From NCBI GenBank assembly GCA_963513935.1, contig OY740772.1, positions 17,764,098-17,828,097 of the forward strand: a stretch of DNA of 64,000 nt. Reading direction: 5' to 3'. Below the pieces are notes generated by a model. That model worked only from the letters and a program-made list of their open reading frames with translations, had not been told where the DNA came from and did not search any database. How positions within the stretch are numbered: position 1 is the stretch's first letter; the number at the start of each line of letters is the position of its first letter. The translations under genes were made by a program, and so were the position numbers. This document shows positions 60,487 to 64,000 of this stretch, one piece after another. The DNA comes from Aphrophora alni (taxonomy: Eukaryota > Arthropoda > Insecta > Hemiptera > Aphrophoridae).

Positions 60487-60870
60487 TTGGAAACCACAAA
60501 ATCGTATTATAACGAATTCTATACAATTTACACAGGTGGTCGCATCGAACTGTCGGAAGACAAACTGAGTAGTGCATTTTATATAAAAGCAACTTTAGAA
60601 ACTTTTTATGGCCAAAGAATGCGGTGCCGAGGAGTGATACTGAGGCTCCTTGCTATTGTGCTCCACTGTTTGAATCTCAATAAAACTAAAATCTGGGAAT
60701 GTGGGGTGTGGTTTCAGTGGATTAATGGCCATTGTGGCCTGCATGGAAACGAACTACCTAATACAGCAGCTCTGCTTGCTTCGAGAATGAGCCCTGCCCC
60801 GAGAGTTGCGCGATCTTTGGAAAACTGTTTAAAAATATGTAATGAGGTCTTGGGTGGAGAATAGATTGAG
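60487..60870 (+). pseudogene. LINE RNase H domain relic
   Basis: A 125-codon frame whose text follows a retroelement RNase H domain: FYTIYTGGRIELSEDKLSSA near the start parallels IYTDGSK...GxG. The catalytic Asp of YTDG is replaced by Gly. CAFYI-like SAFYI follows, and QWINGHCGLHGNELPNTAA at 60715-60772 parallels QWIPGHxGIxGNExADxAA. The Asp of the last block is also lost. RNase H removes RNA from the RNA-DNA hybrid during LINE replication; this copy would be inactive. The nominal start is TTG, so the left end is arbitrary. No reverse transcriptase is visible upstream. Orientation is opposite to the relic at 56.3-56.8 kb. Confidence 0.65.
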
Positions 60871-60899
60871 AGATGTAAGAGTGGCACGATAAAACACCA

Positions 60900-61700
60900 T
60901 TAGTTCAGTCTTTTGAAAAAAAACAAATAAATAAAAACTTTAAAAAGATATTTTTCGCTCAGTAACATTTTCATCAAGAATGAGAATTGGGCATAATGTC
61001 CAGACGTATAGTTATTTCCTTTATGTCTTGCAACACCTTATTGTAAAGTGTGCAACATAGAAAAATAAAAAGAAACTCTGTTACACACACTCATGACCAA
61101 TCTGGTCACAAATGCTGGGCTAAGGAAAGAGAGTCAAGATTTGGACATTATCTCTAGTGATAATAAGAAGTTGTATAAAACAACTTGGGAAACATATGAG
61201 AGACACAGTGTGGTTCACATTACCCGAGGCTAGTAACACTTAGAGTAAGAGGCAGCCAAGTTGGCGAAGCGCTACTATTTATTTTGCCCGCCTACTGAGT
61301 ACTATCCTGCGCAAAAACATAGTTTCACAACCATTGTCTCCGTCTATATTCTCATAACTCTCTTTGAATGAGCGTATGAGGATCTACGATTGAATGAATA
61401 TGTTTCTACTACAATCGTGTCTTTATCAACAATCATATCATACGGTATGTTCTTTTGAATATTTATATTGCGGTTAATATTACCGCATGACTCAGAAATA
61501 TATAGTTAGATTATAGCATCTTAGAAATGTTCATATTAAAATTGCTTTCTAAGATATAAACAACTTTAGTCGTGAAAGAATGTCTGGATGATAGTTTGAC
61601 CGTTACAATTTTCAAAGCTTTATTTACTTAAACCAGCCTTCTAAACGTTTTGAGAAACTTCAGTTGTACACGACGGCTCAAACATTTATAATGTAATATC
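60900..61700. other. No gene recognised
   Basis: Possibly the 3' flank of the LINE relic. No poly(A) tail or target duplication was identified. Confidence 0.4.
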
Positions 61701-61701
61701 C

Positions 61702-62750
61702 AGAAACAATATGGTGATGTGGTATTAATATAGTAGATGGGGAATAAGGTTTAATATAGTCACTGTTAAATTTTATCACTTTATTGAAACTCTCGTTAGA
61801 AACATCACAGTAATACATTATTTGTATACGTAATATTTATATATTGGAGATAGAAATATTGGATTTATTGCTGTGTGGAAAATTTTTGTTTAAATAAATT
61901 CAAAAACCTAACGTAAAGAATTACTTTGTTTTTAATAATGTTTTTGAAATGGTTTTTAGTACTGTCAAACTATGATGTAATGTTCGCAAAACTGTAGTAG
62001 TGGACTGCCTGCCTCCTACTCTAGCAAGAAATAAGAAGATATTATTCTGCTAGCAGAAACAATATTCTTATGTGGTATTAATATAGTAGATGGGGTATAA
62101 GGTATAACATAATCTCTGTTAAATTATGTGACTTTATTGGAACTCCCGTTAGAAACACCACAGTAATACATTATTTGTATACGTAATATTTATGTATTGA
62201 ATATAGAAATATTGGATTTATTGCTAGGTGGAAAATTTTTGTTTAAATAAATTCAAAAACCCAACGTAAAGAATTACTTTGTTTTTAATAATGTTTTTGG
62301 AATGGTTTTTAGTACGGCAAAACTATGTTATAATGTTCGCAAAACTGTAGTAGTGGACTGCCTGCCTCCTACTCTAGCAAGAAATAAGAAGATATTATTC
62401 TGCTAGCAGAAACAATATTCTTATGTGGTATTAATATAGTAGATGAGGTATAAGGTATAACATAATCTCTGTTAAATTATGTGACTTTATTGGAACTCTC
62501 GTTAGAAACATCACAGTAATACATTATTTGTATACGTAATATTTATGTATTGGAGATAGAAATATTGGATTTATTGCTGTGTGGAAATTTTTTGTTTAAA
62601 TAAATTCAAAAACCCAACGTAAAGAATTACTTTGTTTTTAATAATGTTTTTGGAATGGTTTTTAGTACTGCCAAACTATGGTGTAATGTTCGCAAAATGG
62701 TAGTAGTGGACTGCCTTCTAATCTAGGAAGAAATATGAAGTTACAGTTTA
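61702..62750. repeat. 353-bp tandem repeat, three copies
   Basis: AGAAACAATAT starts at 61702, 62055 and 62408, both steps exactly 353 bases. Units 2 and 3 are closer to each other than to unit 1. The third ends near 62740. Each unit holds GTGGTATTAATATAGTAGAT, TTTGTATACGTAATATTTAT and GTAGTAGTGGACTGCC. No coding frame. Confidence 0.95.
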
Positions 62751-62849
62751 TTTAAAAATTAGGACGAAAACGTAAATATTAATAAATAAATAAAATTATT
62801 CTTTAATCTGTTATAAATCATGTAACATTGATTAAAATAGGGTCATCGA

Positions 62850-62873
<24 letters not shown>
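62850..62873. repeat. T24 homopolymer
   Basis: Twenty-four T in a row; may be a reverse-strand poly(A). Confidence 0.9.
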
Positions 62874-62880
<7 letters not shown>

Positions 62881-63179
62881 GTAAAATTTGAATATTAATA
62901 ACAGAAATCATAGTGTCTAATTGGGAATAAAATAAAAGTAATTGATAGTAGGCAAAGAACGAAAATAAATATTGACCGGCGTTAATAAATTATGTGAATC
63001 AATTGCGATTTACGTTTTTTACAAATTACGATACAAGTGAAGAAAACTTAACCTATACATAACATTATTTTTAAACAAAAGTTCACAAAGTTGGGCCTTT
63101 CAATATCTAATTTTCTCCCACGAAAAATAGATCGGTATCAATTATTATATTTGTAGCGTAGACAATTTTGAAGTAAATG

Positions 63180-63306
63180 TTTTTTTTTTTTTTTCTTTTG
63201 CAGATTTGTGTGCTAGAAAGCTGCACCGATAATTCCGACATTTTAATTGCAACTGACAAGTGATGCGGAGACAGTACAGGTTACACTTGTCGGTGAATGT
63301 ATGTTG
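63180..63306 (+). other. Candidate splice acceptor and exon, with a hairpin
   Basis: T15-C-TTTTG-CAG (63180-63203) is a strong polypyrimidine tract plus AG. The following sequence is open in one frame for 19 codons (ICVLESCTDNSDILIATDK) then stops. A possible donor, TTG|GTAAAAG, lies at 63307. ACTGACAAGTG (63252-63262) and CACTTGTCGGT (63284-63294) pair to a stem of 11 bp with one G-T. It could be a terminal or non-coding exon, or coincidence. Confidence 0.25.
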
Positions 63307-63309
63307 GTA

Positions 63310-64000
63310 AAAGTTGATTTATATGAACTACTTTTACGTTCATAATTATTGAACCAGTCTTGTTAATACGTATTTGCTTTACACTGAAAGTCACAAAATT
63401 AAAGTGTCTCAATCCGTTGTTGGAAACATTTCCAAATGAATGTCAGTAGATAGCTAACCTGCTTCAATATATATGTTAGAGTCTGTCAAAGTCTGTCTGC
63501 CTGTGAAATGGGGTTGAGTTACCTAACACAGAAGCACATGGGTGGGACATTTGTTTATTTACTTATTTACGCTCCTACAACAGTTACTCTTTGGAAATGT
63601 AGGCTGAGTGTAGAGTTTGTGATTGTGTATTTTTTAAATTTTATTTTGTTGTTCTTAATTTGACTTGGCGTGTATGGGTGTTTATAATAAAGCGTCTTAA
63701 ATATATTACGTAATAATTTCTTGAAATAGCATTATGGGGTAAAACTAATTAGTTCTAAATACCTTATAGAAGACTCTGAAAAATGCCATTTTTAAGATTT
63801 TTGGACTTATATTGTTTAAAAATCCGGGGAATTAACTTTTTTTTTAACTCTCAAAGTTTTCAAATTTAGTCACGTAATACTTTATTTAAAGCACTTATGA
63901 AACCAAATACTCGATCTCAATATCTCTTACCATTTAAAAACATAAATGACTGCGATGTACGTCTTTACGTTTTTTTTCTATATTGACTATTAAAATAAAT
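63310..64000. other. AT-rich DNA, no gene recognised
   Basis: No domain, repeat or RNA gene was recognised. Confidence 0.5.

Overview
The window is AT-rich, repeat-dominated nuclear DNA of an animal, most likely an insect. No intact protein-coding gene, rRNA or tRNA could be recognised. The evidence for an insect-like arthropod is indirect: a decayed mariner transposase of the insect type, Jockey-like and RNase H-bearing LINE relics, many old short dispersed repeats, and very low GC outside the transposons. The species cannot be named from the sequence.

Layout. Positions 1-16778 are one satellite array with a 152-bp unit (about 109 copies, ~22% GC). It is interrupted by a 200-N assembly gap (716-915) and ends abruptly at 16778. 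From 16779 to 24175 lies AT-rich DNA with a long inverted repeat (17020-18112), a 41-bp tandem duplication, a ~100-bp hairpin (21299-21396) and a folded-back element carrying a hammerhead-like motif (22613-22770). Positions 24180-26929 are a strikingly GC-richer block. I read it as a 2.75-kb solo LTR: TG...CA ends, a 4-bp AACA duplication on both sides, CCAAT and TATA boxes, and an internal minisatellite of about 24 copies of 64 bp. The minisatellite is stop-free in all three forward frames, so it produces long ORFs that are not genes.

From 26934 to about 36500 come a second long inverted repeat (27166-27740), another folded-back element with a hammerhead-like core (28789-28952), a (TA)31 microsatellite, a repeat pair shared with 20 kb in inverted orientation, and a mariner pseudogene (about 34290-35190, + strand). 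From 37 to 48 kb there are several copies of an unnamed SINE-like family, a ~140-bp tandem array with alternating monomer types (47315-47950), and GC-richer patches with homeodomain, POU and RFX-like sites that could be conserved regulatory DNA. From 49 to 64 kb there are three LINE relics (50345-50910 +, 56290-56780 -, 60487-60870 +), an RTE/SINE-type 3' tail (51258-51532), a CpG-rich island (53030-53240), a 353-bp tandem triplication (61702-62750) and a possible splice acceptor with exon near 63.2 kb.

The genes do not form an operon or pathway. The window looks like a heterochromatin edge: a homogenised satellite passing into intergenic or intronic DNA built mostly from decayed transposons. 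The GC-richer patches might serve a gene outside the window. All family names below rest on reading the sequence by eye; no search was run.
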